The notes beneath the pieces are model-generated. The model did not search any database, had not been told where the DNA came from, and was given only the letters and a program-made list of their open reading frames with translations. Below, one piece after another: positions 33,195 through 42,205 of a stretch of 64,000 nucleotides of DNA. The translations under genes and the position numbers were made by a program. The DNA is from Nitrospira sp. SG-bin2 (GTDB lineage Bacteria > Nitrospirota > Nitrospiria > Nitrospirales > Nitrospiraceae). How positions within the stretch are numbered: position 1 is the stretch's first letter; each line of letters begins with the position of its first letter. The stretch spans positions 62,001 through 126,000 of the forward strand of contig LVWT01000012.1 in NCBI GenBank assembly GCA_002083405.1, read 5' to 3'.

Positions 33195-33271
33195 TGGTCG
33201 GGGCGGCGGGATTTGAACCCACGACCACTCGCACCCCAAGCGAGTACGCTACCGGGCTGCGCTACGCCCCG
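33195..33271 (-). tRNA. tRNA-Pro (anticodon GGG)
   Basis: The 77-base cloverleaf is readable on the minus strand. The acceptor stem is CGGGGCG/CGCCCCG, the D arm contains GCGCAGCCCGGTAGCGT, and the anticodon stem CTCGC/GCGAG closes the loop TTGGGGT with anticodon GGG. The T arm reads GTGGGTTCAAATCCCGC. Discriminator A and the 3' CCA are encoded (33195-33198). The anticodon reads CCC/CCU. Confidence 0.95.
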
Positions 33272-33348
33272 ACTCGGTTTCGATTTCACAACTAACGGTA
33301 TTGTCCCTTGCAGAGCCATTGAAAGGCAATGGGGGGAAACCTGCCTTC

Positions 33349-33699
33349 TTACCGCGCATGTGTATCGAGAATTTTCAAAATGGCCTGGAGATCACCCCTC
33401 AGTTTCTTGGCCATCTCCTTCGGACGCAATGGGCGAGAAGACGCTCGTCCACGCCTCACCCAAAATCGCTTCACGCCTTCCAGCGTATGCCCTTCGTCAT
33501 AGAGCATCCGCTTGATCTCCAATGCCGTTTCAATGTCCCGCTGCACATAGAGCCGCTGGTTTCCACGGCTTTTCTTGGGTTTCAGAAAACTGAACTGTGA
33601 TTCCCAGAAACGAAGCACATAGGCGGGAAGTTCGGTCAGCTGGCTGACTTCCCCGATTTTATAGAAAACCTTGCTACCCAGCCTGGGCGCTATTCCCAT
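33349..33699 (-). CDS. MerR-family transcriptional regulator
   Basis: A 116-residue protein. The winged-helix DNA-binding domain is clear: KVFYKIGEVSQLTELPAYVLRFWESQF, then RGNQRLYVQRDIETALEIKRMLYDEGHTLEGVKRF. No Cys-rich or ligand-binding effector domain follows, only a short helix to residue 116, so it probably dimerises through that helix. The start is preceded by GAGGACC. It is directly downstream of the HU/IHF gene on the same strand; the pair MerR-like plus ihfA is common next to pheT in many bacteria, but pheT is not here. Confidence 0.9.
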   Translation of the reverse strand: MGIAPRLGSKVFYKIGEVSQLTELPAYVLRFWESQFSFLKPKKSRGNQRLYVQRDIETALEIKRMLYDEGHTLEGVKRFWVRRGRASSRPLRPKEMAKKLRGDLQAILKILDTHAR

Positions 33700-33744
33700 G
33701 ACCGGTCCTCATAGTGCAGTCGATGACGTGGGTGCAGCAGCCTG

Positions 33745-34020
33745 TTAAGAATTGACGTACTTCTTGAAAACCTGGCTTGGCCGAAACGTGACAACGCGAC
33801 GGGGCGTAATGCCGATTTCCTCTCCGGTCCGAGGATTGCGGCCCTTACGGGCGCCCTTGCTCCGTACGACAAAATTTCCAAATCCCGCAATCTTGACCGA
33901 TTCTCCCTTCTGCAAAACGGACTTCAACATATTCAGCACAAGTTCGACAATATCGGCCGCTTCATTTTTCGAAATACCGACTTGCTTGAAAATTTCGTTC
34001 GCGATATCGGCCTTCCTCAT
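33745..34020 (-). CDS. HU/IHF family DNA-bending protein
   Basis: A 91-residue histone-like protein. MRKADIANEIFKQVGISKNEAADIVELVL is the helical dimerisation part, VKIAGFGNFVVRSKGARKGRNPRTGEEI the beta saddle and arm with the DNA-intercalating Pro (RNP), and ITPRRVVTFRPSQVFKKYV the closing segment. The ARKGRNP.TGE and FRPS.. details favour the IHF-alpha side of the family. The start has GGGGGGA upstream. An apparently dedicated leader of 138 bp separates it from cimA downstream of which it does not belong by strand order. Confidence 0.92.
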   Translation of the reverse strand: MRKADIANEIFKQVGISKNEAADIVELVLNMLKSVLQKGESVKIAGFGNFVVRSKGARKGRNPRTGEEIGITPRRVVTFRPSQVFKKYVNS

Positions 34021-34158
34021 GCGATCCCCCCTACACGCTCATCGGCCAGTATGGCGCCCATCCCAAGATCCTCTGTCTCGCATCAACGATTTTGCTTAAG
34101 TTACGTGAGGTTATGAATCCTGTCAAGAATAAATTGGGCCGATCCCCGCCGTATACAG

Positions 34159-35808
34159 CTATTTTTTTGCGAGCAACTTGTATTCGATACTGTCTGCAAG
34201 GGCCTGCCAGGTAGCCTCGATGATGTTCTCGGAGACTCCGACCGTGCCCCACTTATCTTTGTGATCTCCCGATTCGATCAGAACACGAACCTTGGACTCA
34301 GTGCCTTTATTCGCCGCCAGCACACGCACTTTATAATCAAGCAGTTTGACTTCCTTGAGCTGCGGATAAAATTGCTCCAAGGATTTTCGCAGGGCATGGT
34401 CCAGCGCATTGACCGGCCCGGCTCCTACGGCAGCCGTATGTTCCACCGCATCGCCGACCTTGACCATGACGGTCGCTTCCGATAGCGGGGCGCCGTTGTC
34501 CTGCTTCTTTTCGACGATGACACGGAACCCCAGGAGTTGAAAGGCAGGCCTATGGCTCCCCATCGCCTTCCGCATCAGCAACTCGAACGATCCTTCCGCT
34601 CCTTCGAACTGATACCCCTGGCTTTCACGCTCTTTGAGGGTTTCGATGAGCTCATGCACCTTGGAATGGTCTTTTGACAACTTGATGCCGAAGGCCTCGA
34701 TCTTGTCCAAGAGACCGCTGCGCCCTGCGTAATCGGACACCAAGACACGCTGCCGGTTGCCGACCTTCGCCGGATCGACATGTTCGTAGGTTGCCGGGTT
34801 CTTCAGCACAGCATGGATGTGCACCCCACCTTTGTGCGCGAAGGCTGAATCGCCGACGTAGGGCTGATGCTTATTGGGCATGAGATTGGCGATCTCGGTC
34901 ACGAATCCTGACACCTCTTTCAAATGGCTCAAGCGGTCCGTCAGCGCCGGACGCTTCATCTTCAGCTCCAAATTGGGAACGATCGAGCAGAGATTCGCAT
35001 TCCCGCACCGTTCCCCGATGCCGTTGATCGTCCCCTGCACCTGCACGATGCCCGTCTCGATCGCCACCAATGAGTTCGCCACCGCCATATCACAATCGTT
35101 ATGGGCATGGATCCCCAACGGCACCCGGCACTCACACTGTACGATCTCACAGATGGTACGGATCTCCCAGGGCATCGTGCCGCCGTTGGTATCGCAGAGA
35201 ATCACCCGTTCCGCCCCGGCTTCGACCGCCTTGCGGATGGTGTTCAGGGCATAGTCCGGATTCGTCTTATAGCCGTCGAAGAAATGTTCGGCATCATAAA
35301 ATACCCGGCGGCCCTTACTGCGCAGGTAGGCGACGGAATCGCCGATCAATTCAAGATTGGTAGCCAACGAGATGCCCAGCGCATCGGTGACGTGCAAGGA
35401 CCACGTCTTTCCAAACAATGTGATCGTCTTCGTGTCAGCCGCGAGCAGCGCCTGAAGATTGGGGTCCTTGCCGACGGAATTGCTGGCTTTCCTCGTCGAC
35501 CCGAACGCAATGACGGTGGCATGCTTCAGCGGAATGGTTTTGATGATTCTGAAAAATTCAATGTCTTTGGGATTCGCTCCGGGCCAGCCGCCTTCGATGA
35601 AATGGACGCCCAATTCGTCAAGCTTCTGCGCGACGCGAACCTTGTCCTCTACCGAAAAACTGACATCCTCGGCCTGCGCGCCGTCGCGCAGCGTGGTATC
35701 GTAGATTTCCAATGCCGCCTCCCGACTAGCCGGCAAGCTCGATTGAGGAGACGGGTGGGGCGGATGGGCGGCGCGAGGAGAGCGAGATAGTGCGGTTTTT
35801 CGAGCCAT
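34159..35808 (-). CDS. cimA: (R)-citramalate synthase
   Basis: A 549-residue enzyme of the LeuA/HMGL family that condenses pyruvate and acetyl-CoA to citramalate, bypassing threonine deaminase in isoleucine synthesis. The catalytic start is LEIYDTTLRDGAQAEDVSFSVEDKV, the metal-binding motif HAHNDCDMAVANSL, and a C-terminal LeuA allosteric domain (about 400-540, with LLDYKVRVLAAN) is present for isoleucine feedback. The GWPGANPKDIEFF loop fits the CimA subgroup (TIGR00977) rather than homocitrate or isopropylmalate synthase. The ATG at 35808 gives a 30-residue basic, Ser/Pro-rich N-terminus. No good ribosome binding site is seen, so the start is uncertain. It closes the aspartate-family operon. 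Confidence 0.9.
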   Translation of the reverse strand: MARKTALSRSPRAAHPPHPSPQSSLPASREAALEIYDTTLRDGAQAEDVSFSVEDKVRVAQKLDELGVHFIEGGWPGANPKDIEFFRIIKTIPLKHATVIAFGSTRKASNSVGKDPNLQALLAADTKTITLFGKTWSLHVTDALGISLATNLELIGDSVAYLRSKGRRVFYDAEHFFDGYKTNPDYALNTIRKAVEAGAERVILCDTNGGTMPWEIRTICEIVQCECRVPLGIHAHNDCDMAVANSLVAIETGIVQVQGTINGIGERCGNANLCSIVPNLELKMKRPALTDRLSHLKEVSGFVTEIANLMPNKHQPYVGDSAFAHKGGVHIHAVLKNPATYEHVDPAKVGNRQRVLVSDYAGRSGLLDKIEAFGIKLSKDHSKVHELIETLKERESQGYQFEGAEGSFELLMRKAMGSHRPAFQLLGFRVIVEKKQDNGAPLSEATVMVKVGDAVEHTAAVGAGPVNALDHALRKSLEQFYPQLKEVKLLDYKVRVLAANKGTESKVRVLIESGDHKDKWGTVGVSENIIEATWQALADSIEYKLLAKK

Positions 35809-35887
35809 GGGGAGAGAGGGTACCAGGTGAACTGTCAATCTGTCGAGACTCACCTCACGCGCGTGACCGACCTCGGATGCCAAGCGC

Positions 35888-37114
35888 CTATCTCTGATCG
35901 AGGCCGAATGCCGAGTGCAGAGAGCGCATGGCCAGCTCAAGGTACTTTTCGTCGATCACGCAGGAGATTTTGATCTCCGATGTGCTGATCATCATGATAT
36001 TGACGCCCTCGCGCGCGAGCACCTCAAACATTTTTGCCGCGACCCCCGAGTGAGACCGCATCCCCACTCCGATGAGCGAGACCTTTGCGATCGCCTCGGT
36101 CACTGACACTGATTTGGCTTCGATCTCCTTGGCCGCAGCTTGAATGATCGGCACAGCCTTCTTGAGATCCGCCCGTGGCACCGTGAACGAAAGATCCGTC
36201 ATGGCTGCCTGACTGATATTCTGGATGATCATATCGACGTTGATATGGGCCTCCGCCACGATGCCGAAAATCCGCGCGGCGATCCCGGGTTTGTCCGGCA
36301 CACCGACGATCGTGATTTTCGCCTGATTGCGGTCTCCTGTGACCCCGGCCACTGCCGCCGCTTCCATGTCCGTATCTTCCTTCGTCACGAGGGTCCCCTT
36401 TCCTTCTTTGAAGCTCGAATTCACCTCCACCGGCACGCTGAACTTGGCTGCAAACTCGACAGATCTGGTCTGCAGCACTTTGGCCCCGAGGCTGGCCATT
36501 TCGAGCATCTCTTCGTACGAGATTTTATCGATCCGTCTCGCTGCCGGTACGATATTGGGGTCCGCCGTGTAGACGCCATCGACGTCGGTGAAAATCACGC
36601 AGCGGTCCGCTTTCAACGCCGCGGCTAGCGCGACCGCGGACAGATCCGACCCTCCGCGGCCGAGCGTCGTCACATCAGACTGTTCGTTGATCCCTTGGAA
36701 ACCCGCCACAACAGGGATCACACCCTCCTCAAGCGCCTCGCGAATCCGATCCGCTGTCACCCGCGCAATACGGGCATTGGTATGCGCGCTATCGGTAATG
36801 ATGCCGACTTGCCGGCCCGTATAGGACCGCGCATTGATCCCCCGCCCGCGCAATTCCATCGCCAGCAGAGCGATCGTGACCCGCTCTCCGGTCGAAAGCA
36901 GCATGTCCAACTCGCGCTCATCCGGAACCGGTGTCGCCTCATGCGCCAGCTTGAGTAAGCGATCCGTTTCGCCGCTCATGGCGGACAGCACCACCACGAT
37001 CCGATGCCCCTCGCGCTGAGCCCGTACGACCCGATCAGCGACCCGGTGAATCCGCTCGATCGATCCAACCGACGTGCCTCCATATTTTTGGACAATCAAG
37101 GCCACCGGCTTCAC
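35888..37114 (-). CDS. lysC: Aspartate kinase
   Basis: A 408-residue enzyme for the first step of the aspartate pathway. The kinase domain has IVQKYGGTSVGS, LSTGERVTIALLAMEL and TLGRGGSDLSAVALAAAL. Two ACT domains follow (about 265-405; KITIVGVPDKPGIAARIFG and VSLIGVGMRSHSGVAAKMFE), so feedback by lysine and/or threonine is expected. The start is the GTG at 37114, whose GTGA overlaps the TGA of apgM. The family N-terminus (ALIVQKYGG) begins right there. Asd, the next pathway enzyme, is not in the window. Confidence 0.95.
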   Translation of the reverse strand: MKPVALIVQKYGGTSVGSIERIHRVADRVVRAQREGHRIVVVLSAMSGETDRLLKLAHEATPVPDERELDMLLSTGERVTIALLAMELRGRGINARSYTGRQVGIITDSAHTNARIARVTADRIREALEEGVIPVVAGFQGINEQSDVTTLGRGGSDLSAVALAAALKADRCVIFTDVDGVYTADPNIVPAARRIDKISYEEMLEMASLGAKVLQTRSVEFAAKFSVPVEVNSSFKEGKGTLVTKEDTDMEAAAVAGVTGDRNQAKITIVGVPDKPGIAARIFGIVAEAHINVDMIIQNISQAAMTDLSFTVPRADLKKAVPIIQAAAKEIEAKSVSVTEAIAKVSLIGVGMRSHSGVAAKMFEVLAREGVNIMMISTSEIKISCVIDEKYLELAMRSLHSAFGLDQR

Positions 37115-38322
37115 CCGTTCGCAAAGAGCTTGTTGACGAACTTGGTGGCATCGCGGGCGGGCGTCTCTGCAGCCTGGGCATCGGACTCGGTGAACCGCCG
37201 GCCGGCCGGCGCTGATCCTTTGCTCCCACCTTCTCCAAAAACATAGAAGGCAGGACCTTGCGACGCATCGCCATGATCGCATATGACCAGATAACGGTAG
37301 GGCCCCTGTTTGGCCAATCCGTCCATCATGGGCCCGACGAGGTCTCGATCGAACGCTTCGATGCCGCGAACCTTCGCGTTGGGATCGGAACTGTGAACGA
37401 CTTCGTCCGTCAGCCCGGCATGCACATAGACAAAATCTTTCTTGGCGCACTCCGCCAGTGCCATGGCCGCCTTCGCGCGCAGATCACCGGCTGCAAGTCG
37501 ATCGGGATCCACCGCATCGAGGCCAGCACAAATCCCGGCGCCCCGCTGCACATCGCTCGTAGCCACAACCGCTCCCTTGATACGATACTTTTCGGGCAGG
37601 CTCGGCCACATCACAGCTCGCCCTTCACCCCACAGCCACACACAGTTTGCCGGTTTCTTGCCTGCCGCTACCCGGTCATCATTCACGGGATGATCGCGCA
37701 AAATCAGGTGCGCGGCGTCCATGAGCTTCCGAAGTATGTCGGCGCCGTCACCGGTGGGCAACGCATCCGCGATGGACCGGCCGAGGACCGTCTTGGGATC
37801 GACGCAGACCGCCCGTGACTTTCCATTGACCCATACCATGAGATGACGATGGCCTGCTCCAGGATAAAATTGGATGGTCTCGGACCCAAGCTGCTCATTG
37901 ATCGCCTCGATCAATTCGCGAGCCTCTTCCGTGTCGATCAACCCGGCCGTCGCATCGTCCAATATCACATGGGCGCCCAATTTCTTGATCTCGCCGCCGG
38001 TCTTCCCGCCTTCAGGCCTCACCGTCACCATAGTACACCGGTACGCAACATCATGTTCCGTTACGGAAACTCCCAAGCTGGCCGCTTCAAGCGGACCCGG
38101 CCCTTGATAATATTTCTTGGGGTCGTAGCCAAGAATCGCCGTACTGCTCAATCCGCTTCCATAGAGCAAACCGTCAGCGGGGATCACAAGCCGTCCAAGC
38201 TCTCCGCTCTGGGCGAGCCGGTCGAGATGGGGGGTTGAGGAAGCCTGAAGCGGTGTGAGGCCGCCCAGTTCTTGACGAGGCTGATCAGCCATTCCACCGG
38301 CATGCACAATCACATATTTCAT
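37111..38322 (-). CDS. ApgM-like phosphoglycerate mutase homologue, proposed homoserine kinase
   Basis: A 403-residue member of the alkaline-phosphatase superfamily (archaeal-type 2,3-BPG-independent mutase fold). MKYVIVHAGGMADQP carries the first metal Asp as Ala-Gly-Gly-Met-Ala-Asp, GLSSTAILGYDP the catalytic Ser region, and CDHGDASQG the C-terminal metal site. In several bacteria this subgroup sits in threonine operons lacking thrB and was proposed (TIGR02535) to be a homoserine kinase. Here it stands between thrC and lysC, exactly where thrB would be needed. The start may be ATG 38322 or the GTG at 38343, which overlaps the thrC stop as GTGA. Classical glycolytic mutase activity is the alternative. 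Confidence 0.82.
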   Translation of the reverse strand: MKYVIVHAGGMADQPRQELGGLTPLQASSTPHLDRLAQSGELGRLVIPADGLLYGSGLSSTAILGYDPKKYYQGPGPLEAASLGVSVTEHDVAYRCTMVTVRPEGGKTGGEIKKLGAHVILDDATAGLIDTEEARELIEAINEQLGSETIQFYPGAGHRHLMVWVNGKSRAVCVDPKTVLGRSIADALPTGDGADILRKLMDAAHLILRDHPVNDDRVAAGKKPANCVWLWGEGRAVMWPSLPEKYRIKGAVVATSDVQRGAGICAGLDAVDPDRLAAGDLRAKAAMALAECAKKDFVYVHAGLTDEVVHSSDPNAKVRGIEAFDRDLVGPMMDGLAKQGPYRYLVICDHGDASQGPAFYVFGEGGSKGSAPAGRRFTESDAQAAETPARDATKFVNKLFANG

Positions 38323-38339
38323 CAGTTCTGCACCACGGC

Positions 38340-39398
38340 TCACATCTGCAAGAGACGGGCGACATCTTCACATGTCGCCTTCACGGTTAACGGCTGTTTC
38401 GACACGCTGATCGCGGTATCGGCATCTTTCAATCCGTGCCCGGTCAAGGTACATACCACTGTGTCGCCTTCTCGCAATATCCCGGCCCGATTCAATTTAG
38501 CCACCCCTGCGACTGAAGCAGCGGAAGCCGGCTCGCAAAAGACCCCCTCTGTGGCCGCTACTGCCGTGTAGGCCTGGAGGATTTCTTCATCGGTCACCAT
38601 ATCAATCGCGCCGGAGGATTCCTCGACTGCCCTCAGCGCCGCCGACCAGCTGGCCGGGTTTCCGATGCGAATCGCTGTCGCAACCGTCTGTGGCTGCTCC
38701 ACAATCTTTCCCAGCACAATCGGAGCCGCTCCGGCAGCCTGGAATCCCATCATGCGCGGACGTTTCGTCGTTTGGCTCGCCGCGAGATATTCTTGATACC
38801 CTTTCCAGTAGGCCGTAATGTTCCCCGCATTGCCGACCGGCAGCACATGGAACGTCGGCGCGTCGCCAAGTTGATCGCACACCTCGAACGCGGCCGTTTT
38901 CTGGCCTTCGATCCGGAATGGATTCAGCGAATTCACCAACTCGATATGATGGACGGCTGAAAGATCCTTGACGAGCGTGAGCGCCTGATCGAAGTTCCCT
39001 TCGATTTGAATCACTGTGGCTTGATGCATCATCGCTTGAGAAAGCTTTCCCATCGCAATTTTTCCGGCGGGAATCAGCACATAGACAGCCAACCCCGCGC
39101 GGGCGCCGTAGGCGGCGGCAGCAGCGGAGGTGTTGCCGGTCGAGGCGCACATCACAGCCCGCGCGCCTTGTTCGACCGCCTTCGAGATTGCCAAGGTCAT
39201 GCCGCGGTCTTTAAACGAGCCGGTCGGATTCATGCCCTCGAATTTGAGGTGCAGGTCGACCCCGGGTGCAATTGCCTTAGCCAGTCGCGACGCGCGAATG
39301 AGGGGCGTATTGCCTTCCGCCAAGCTGATAACCGGCGTCTTCTCCGAGACGGGAAGAAACTTGCGATATTCTTCAATAATGCCGCGCCAGCGATTCAT
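38340..39398 (-). CDS. thrC: Threonine synthase
   Basis: A 352-residue PLP enzyme converting O-phosphohomoserine to threonine. SLAEGNTPLIRASRLA is the N-terminal motif and NPTGSFKDRGMTLAISKAVE carries the PLP lysine. ASTGNTSAAAAAYGARAG is the phosphate loop, and VGNAGNITAYWKGYQEY the glycine-rich PLP phosphate site. The length and motifs match the short bacterial/plant-like class II form. Its stop overlaps the possible GTG start of the apgM-like gene, and 16 bp separate it from hom. Confidence 0.95.
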   Translation of the reverse strand: MNRWRGIIEEYRKFLPVSEKTPVISLAEGNTPLIRASRLAKAIAPGVDLHLKFEGMNPTGSFKDRGMTLAISKAVEQGARAVMCASTGNTSAAAAAYGARAGLAVYVLIPAGKIAMGKLSQAMMHQATVIQIEGNFDQALTLVKDLSAVHHIELVNSLNPFRIEGQKTAAFEVCDQLGDAPTFHVLPVGNAGNITAYWKGYQEYLAASQTTKRPRMMGFQAAGAAPIVLGKIVEQPQTVATAIRIGNPASWSAALRAVEESSGAIDMVTDEEILQAYTAVAATEGVFCEPASAASVAGVAKLNRAGILREGDTVVCTLTGHGLKDADTAISVSKQPLTVKATCEDVARLLQM

Positions 39399-39414
39399 CC
39401 GATCACTCGTCCAT

Positions 39415-40728
39415 TCACTCGTCTCGGCCTTCTACCCGAATGAGCGTCGCGGGTTCAGACACGAAGACTTTGCGGTTGATGTCGCGAAGCGCCGTTTGGA
39501 CATCGCGCTCCTTGGCCATGTGCGTCTTGATCACCACCGGCACCGTTTGCCCTTCCCGACGCCCCTGCTGCAACATCGACGAAATACTGATGCCGCATCG
39601 GCCCAGTTCACCGGCAATCTGCGCCAAGACGCCGGGACGATCGACGACCATGAATCGCAGATAGTAGAGCGAACTGATTTCTTCTATCGGTTTCATACGC
39701 AACGGCCGGCGCTGATCCTGGCGAAACGATGCAACCGGCACACGGCCGACCGCGCCCTTGAGCAGATTACGGCCGATGGCGATCACGTCGCTTACCACGG
39801 CGCTCCCGGTCGGCATCGATCCGGCCCCTCGGCCGTATAACACGACGTCACCGACTGCGTCACCGACCAATTGAATGGCGTTATAGACATCGTCGACCTG
39901 CGCGATGGGAGACGCTGACGGCACCATCGTGGGGTGCACACGGGCTTCCACTTCGCCGTCCGCAAGCTTCGCAATACCCAGCAGTTTGATCGTAAAGCCA
40001 AACTCCTTCGCATACGCGATGTCGGTCGGCGTGATGTGCGTAATCCCCTCAGTATAGATCTCCTTGCAATTGACCGGCGTGCCATAGGCCAGACTCACGA
40101 GAATAGCCAGTTTGTGCGCCGAATCAATCCCCGCCACGTCGAAGGTCGGGTCCGCTTCAGCATATCCGGCTTGCTGTGCATCCTTGAGTACCGAGTCGAA
40201 ACTCTCTCCCTCGCGGGTCATCCTCGATAAAATGTAATTCGACGTCCCGTTGATGATGCCGTAGATGGATTCGATCGTATTGCCTGCAAGGCCTTCCATC
40301 AGCGCCCGAACGACGGGAATCCCGCCGCCCACGCTGGCTTCGAATCCCACATCCACACCCTGGCGCGACGCAGCCTCAAAAATTTCTTCTCCGTGGAGGG
40401 CCAGAAGCGCCTTGTTCGCCGTAACCACCTGTTTGCCCGCAGCCATCGCCTCAAGAATGACGCGCTTGGCGATGTCATATCCGCCGATCAATTCAATGAC
40501 GACGTCAACGGCGGGATCGTGAATCACCTGTTTTGCATTGGTCGTCAAGATCCCCGATGGCAGCAGGACTCCGCGATCCCGCGTGATATCCAAATCGGCA
40601 ATGCGGACCAACTCGACCGGCACACCGACCCGGCGCCGAATGAGCGCCGCATTGTCGAGCAGAACCTTCGCGACGCCGGTGCCCACCGTGCCGAATCCAA
40701 TGATGCCGACCCCGATGCGAGACATCAT
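39415..40728 (-). CDS. hom: Homoserine dehydrogenase
   Basis: A 437-residue enzyme reducing aspartate semialdehyde to homoserine. The Rossmann motif is GIIGFGTVGTGVAKVLL. GGGIPVVRALMEGLAGNTIESIYGIINGTSNYILSRM and YAEADPTFDVAGIDSAHKLAIL are the catalytic/dimer signature. A C-terminal ACT domain (about 350-437, YLRFMVVDRPGVLAQIAGELG) suggests threonine feedback. The ATG overlaps the TGA of the aminotransferase gene (ATGA), which indicates translational coupling. Confidence 0.96.
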   Translation of the reverse strand: MMSRIGVGIIGFGTVGTGVAKVLLDNAALIRRRVGVPVELVRIADLDITRDRGVLLPSGILTTNAKQVIHDPAVDVVIELIGGYDIAKRVILEAMAAGKQVVTANKALLALHGEEIFEAASRQGVDVGFEASVGGGIPVVRALMEGLAGNTIESIYGIINGTSNYILSRMTREGESFDSVLKDAQQAGYAEADPTFDVAGIDSAHKLAILVSLAYGTPVNCKEIYTEGITHITPTDIAYAKEFGFTIKLLGIAKLADGEVEARVHPTMVPSASPIAQVDDVYNAIQLVGDAVGDVVLYGRGAGSMPTGSAVVSDVIAIGRNLLKGAVGRVPVASFRQDQRRPLRMKPIEEISSLYYLRFMVVDRPGVLAQIAGELGRCGISISSMLQQGRREGQTVPVVIKTHMAKERDVQTALRDINRKVFVSEPATLIRVEGRDE

Positions 40729-41921
40729 TCTTCCGCTCCGTCGAGTTTAAGCGCTTTGCGAATCCCCCGTACGGCCTGGCGTGTGCGATGCTCATTCTCC
40801 ACCAATCCGAACCGCACATACTCATCACCACCTTCACCGAACCCGATCCCGGGAGAGACCGCAACTTTTGCTTCCTTGAGCAGCAGCTTTGAAAATTCGA
40901 GGGACCCCATATGGCGATAGGGAAGGGGAATGTGCGCCCACACGAACATCGTGGCCTTCGGCTTCGCCACCTGCCAGCCGATACGATTGAGTCCGCCGAC
41001 GAGCACGTCGCGCCGTTTCTGATAGCGCAAGACCGTCTCCTTGACGCATTCCTGCGGCCCGTTCAACGCGATCACGCTGGCGATTTGAATGGGCTGAAAA
41101 ATACCGTAGTCCAAATAGCTCTTAATCTTCGCCAGCGCACCCACGACCTCGCGATTACCCACACAGAACCCCACACGCCAGCCAGGCATGTTGTACGCTT
41201 TGGAGAGGGTATAGAACTCCACTCCAATGTCCTTCGCGCCGGGTACCTGAAGAAAACTCGGCGCTTTGTAGCCGTCGAACACCAGATCGGCATACGCCAA
41301 ATCATGGATGACGATGACGTTGTGCTCCTTGGCGAAGGCCACGATCTTTTTGAAAAACTCGAGATCCACAACCGCGGTAGTCGGATTGTGCGGAAAATTG
41401 ATAACGAGGATTTTCGGGCGCGGAAACGTCTGGCGATAGACACGAGTCAGGTCTTCAAAAAAATCACTGTCCTGGCGCAGTTCAATCCCACGGACTTCGC
41501 CGCCCGCAATGATGAAACTATACATGTGGATCGGATAGGTCGGCGTCGGCGTCAACACCACGTCGCCGGGGCCAATTGTGGCCAACGCCAGATGGGCCAG
41601 CCCCTCCTTGGACCCGATGGTGACGATGGCTTCCGTCTCAGGGTCCAGATCCACATTGTAATTTCGTTTGTACCACCCGCAGATCGCATGCCGCAGCTTC
41701 GTGATTCCGCGTGAAGCCGAATAGCGATGGTTCTTGCTCTTCCTGGTTGCCTCGATCATCTTCTCGACAATGTGCGGCGGTGTCGGCTGGTCCGGATTCC
41801 CCATGCCGAAATCGATGATATCGTCGCCGCGCTGCCTAGCTTCAAGCTTGAGCGATTGCACTTGCGCAAAGACATACGGAGGGAGTCGTTTGATTCGATA
41901 AAACCCGTCGCCTAGCCCCAT
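40725..41921 (-). CDS. alaC: AlaC-type aminotransferase (class I PLP)
   Basis: A 398-residue class I/II aminotransferase. IDFGMGNPDQPTPPHIVEKM, NFPHNPTTAVVD, HDLAYADLVFDGY and TLSKAYNMPGWRVGFCVGN (PLP lysine and the anchor Arg) are all present. The DFGMGNPDQPTP and RYSASRGITKLR details match the AlaC/YfdZ subgroup, which makes alanine from pyruvate and glutamate. Members in some bacteria work as other aminotransferases. AGGAGG stands 5 bases upstream of the ATG. It is the first gene of the operon with hom, thrC, apgM-like, lysC and cimA. Related enzymes with wider specificity cannot be excluded. Confidence 0.85.
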   Translation of the reverse strand: MGLGDGFYRIKRLPPYVFAQVQSLKLEARQRGDDIIDFGMGNPDQPTPPHIVEKMIEATRKSKNHRYSASRGITKLRHAICGWYKRNYNVDLDPETEAIVTIGSKEGLAHLALATIGPGDVVLTPTPTYPIHMYSFIIAGGEVRGIELRQDSDFFEDLTRVYRQTFPRPKILVINFPHNPTTAVVDLEFFKKIVAFAKEHNVIVIHDLAYADLVFDGYKAPSFLQVPGAKDIGVEFYTLSKAYNMPGWRVGFCVGNREVVGALAKIKSYLDYGIFQPIQIASVIALNGPQECVKETVLRYQKRRDVLVGGLNRIGWQVAKPKATMFVWAHIPLPYRHMGSLEFSKLLLKEAKVAVSPGIGFGEGGDEYVRFGLVENEHRTRQAVRGIRKALKLDGAEE

Positions 41922-41983
41922 GACCCTCCTCTGACATTCTCGGTGATGCTCAAAGTTCTCTCTAGGTCACTTCACAAGAGAGC

Positions 41984-42026
41984 CTCGAGAGGGGCCTATT
42001 CTAATGGAGGGCCCCACTCGAGTCAA
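41984..42026 (-). promoter_or_regulatory. Sigma-70-type promoter inside a dyad, amino-acid operon
   Basis: On the minus strand TTGACT (42021-42026) and TAGAAT (41998-42003) are separated by exactly 17 bp, a good sigma-70 match. A dyad surrounds the -10: CTCGAG-A-GGGGCC at 41984-41996 pairs with GGCCCC-A-CTCGAG at 42010-42022, 12 of 13 positions. The half sites CTCGAG are themselves palindromes. The dyad covers the spacer and the expected start of transcription about 70 bases before the aminotransferase ATG, so it could be an operator. No T-run follows, so it is not a terminator or attenuator on this evidence. Confidence 0.6.
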
Positions 42027-42111
42027 TTTACCCCGTGATTCTGTGGGGTTCTGAATTCATCGCCCCTAACCTTGGCCGGCCAGTTTGGATTCAATGTGAA
42101 CGAGTCTGTTC

Positions 42112-42141
42112 TTGCTCCCTCTCTCTTCTTTCTGCTACTAA
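42112..42141 (+). promoter_or_regulatory. Possible promoter of pdxJ
   Basis: TTGCTC (42112-42117) and TACTAA (42136-42141) are spaced by 18 bp, 65 bases before the pdxJ start. The match is moderate, in a CT-rich stretch, so I give it low weight. Confidence 0.3.
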
Positions 42142-42205
42142 TACCGATTAGTCTTACCTCATCGCTGTCTTATTTTTTGCACTTCACAGACCGGACGGAG
42201 GAGCC

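Noticed and set aside
33165..33515. Frame antisense to tRNA-Pro (reads SGRRDLNPRPLAP)
   Set aside because: This peptide is the well-known artefact of translating the reverse strand of a tRNA gene.
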